Shown here one piece after another: positions 62,687 to 64,000 of a stretch of DNA of 64,000 nt (the stretch's first letter is position 1; each line of letters begins with the position of its first letter). The notes below the pieces were generated by a model. The model had not been told where the DNA came from. It made no database searches and saw only the letters and a list, made by a program, of their open reading frames with translations. Source of the DNA: Platycnemis pennipes (Eukaryota > Arthropoda > Insecta > Odonata > Platycnemididae); the NCBI GenBank assembly GCA_933228895.1, contig OW121856.1:23205805-23269804 (forward strand). Reading direction: 5' to 3'. The position numbers and the translations under genes were made by a program.

Positions 62687-63848
62687 TTGATCATTGAGGC
62701 AAGAATAAGAAAAGGAGTGAGACTAGGCTGTGCACTGTCTCCAGTATTTTTTAATGTTCACATCGAGAGAGCCATCAGTGAAATCAAAGAGAAGTTTCCT
62801 GGGGTGAATATCCATGGAGAAAAATTTAGCCTGTTAAGATTCGCTGATGACATAGAACTCATAGCATGGACAGAGAGGGATTTAAATGAGATGCAGATAA
62901 CAATGGAAAGGACAATGGCCAGATATCAGCTGAAGATCAATAAGAAGAAGACTAAGATATTGGTGTGCAGAAAGAAAGAGGCCAAAACCAGCGTCAAACT
63001 AGGAAAGCAAAAGCTGGAAGAGGTAAAAGAGTTCTGTTACCTTGGAAGCCGAGTAGCCAACGATGGACAAAGCAAGAAAGAAATAGCACAGAATAGCAGT
63101 GCAGAATAGCACAGGCGAAGAGGGCATTCTATCAAAAGAAGGTTCTACTTACTGCTGGAAATACAAGCGTAGAAGTAAGGAAACAATTCATTAGAACGTA
63201 CAATTGGAACATGTTTCTTTATGGCAGGGAAGCATTGACAATGACAGCAATGTCAGCTGACAGCTGGAACTTGCAGGTATGGTGAGTGAAGTAACAGTAA
63301 GTAACAGGTTTGGTGAGTAACAACTATTGATCTGGTTTTTGTTTGCATGACCATTCCCTTTTAAATGCACTTCAAATCTTTTAAGCATATACAATGACTC
63401 TAAAATTCACATTATGAAATGCTGAATTAGAACGTACAATTGGAACATGTTTCTTTATGGCAGGGAAGCATTGACAATGACAGCAATGGAAAAAAAAGGG
63501 TGGAAGCATTCCAAATGTGGTGCTACAGAAGAATGATGAAGATTAAATGTATCAGTGGAGGAAGTTCTAAGAAGAGTGGGAGAAAAGAGAAGTCTTCTGA
63601 ATGCCCTAAGAAGAAGACGGGACAACTTGATCGGTCACATCATGAGACACGATGGCCTGATAAAGATAATTGTCAAGGGACAAGTGGAAGGGAAGAATGG
63701 CAAAGAAAGGCCTCATGCAAGATATATGGAACAAGTGATGAAGGATGTGAAAGGGAAGAATTATGTAAATATGAAGAAATTAGACGATAGAAGAACTCAG
63801 TGGAGAGCTGCCTCAAACCAATTCTAGGATTGATGACTTATGACGATG
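62687..63848 (+). pseudogene. Non-LTR retrotransposon copy with internal insertion (right arm)
   Basis: Inverted counterpart of the left-arm element. The reverse-transcriptase part 62687-63109 contains IRKGVRLGCALSPVFFN and RFADDIELIAWTERDLNEM with FADD intact. The C-terminal part (63440-63827) is separated by the same templated insertion and flanking duplication. It ends in AATTCTAGGATTGATGACTT and ATGACGATGATGA. Confidence 0.85.
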
Positions 63849-64000
63849 ATGACAATAAAAATGTCTCTAGTTTAAAAATCATTAAAAATACGAAGAATTG
63901 ATTTTTAAAACACTAAAATCTCTTGCAATAATTAATATTTTGGTCAATTTTGCTCGTAATGTTTCATAAATGTTACCTCATTACTATTTGTTCCTTTGAT

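Larger units (their letters stand above)
49708..64000 (-). repeat. Right arm of giant inverted repeat (continues past window)
   Basis: Reverse complement of 19817-34694 with scattered differences. The inner end is fixed at about 49708, next to truncated COX2. The outer end is not reached, because the last bases still match 19817-19860. Relative to the left arm it has a single LTR-like repeat where the left has two, more minisatellite units, an extra 43 bp terminal palindrome on the GTTGC element, about 40 bp fewer near 50700, and an 11 bp insertion in the candidate exon. Confidence 0.95.

Overview
The window looks like nuclear DNA of an arthropod, most likely an insect. It is AT-rich, full of decayed transposable elements, has no obvious intact nuclear gene, and carries a 13.2 kb stretch of mitochondrial DNA. 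The mitochondrial stretch reads in the invertebrate mitochondrial code (TGA = Trp, AGA = Ser, ATA = Met) and keeps the ancestral pancrustacean gene order, including trnL2 between COX1 and COX2. No order or species can be assigned from sequence alone.

Layout. 1-2.65 kb: nothing recognisable. 2.7-12.3 kb and 13.3-23.7 kb: two old, diverged direct copies of a roughly 10 kb segment (copies A and B). Copy A is interrupted by a 5'-truncated non-LTR retrotransposon (3.72-5.66 kb). Copy B is interrupted by another retrotransposon copy (19.97-21.13 kb), a TIR element rich in GTTGC, and a tRNA-derived SINE. 19.8-34.7 kb and 49.7-64.0 kb: the arms of a very large inverted repeat, about 14.3-14.9 kb each. 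The right arm runs off the end of the window. The arms differ by substitutions and indels, so they are not exact copies. 34.7-36.5 kb: single-copy spacer DNA. 36.54-49.71 kb: the mitochondrial insert (NUMT).

The NUMT runs trnN-trnS1-trnE-trnF-ND5-trnH-ND4-ND4L-trnT-trnP-ND6-CYTB-trnS2-ND1-trnL1-16S-trnV-12S-control region-(trnI/trnM remnant)-ND2-trnW-trnC-trnY-COX1-trnL2-COX2 (first 87 codons). The stretch from mid-COX2 through ND3 and trnR is missing. ND4, ND4L, ND6, CYTB and COX1 are fully open. ND5, ND1 and ND2 carry single-base deletions, all explainable as loss in homopolymer runs. The best evidence that this is nuclear is a 164 bp piggyBac-type MITE, flanked by a TTAA duplication, inside the 16S gene.

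The COX2 end of the NUMT abuts the innermost base of the right arm, so mitochondrial DNA may have been captured as filler when the inverted duplication formed. A collapsed-haplotype or chimeric assembly would give a similar picture and must be excluded first. Within the arms, 23.8-29.3 kb holds a few short open stretches with splice-like borders that may be remnants of a nuclear gene.
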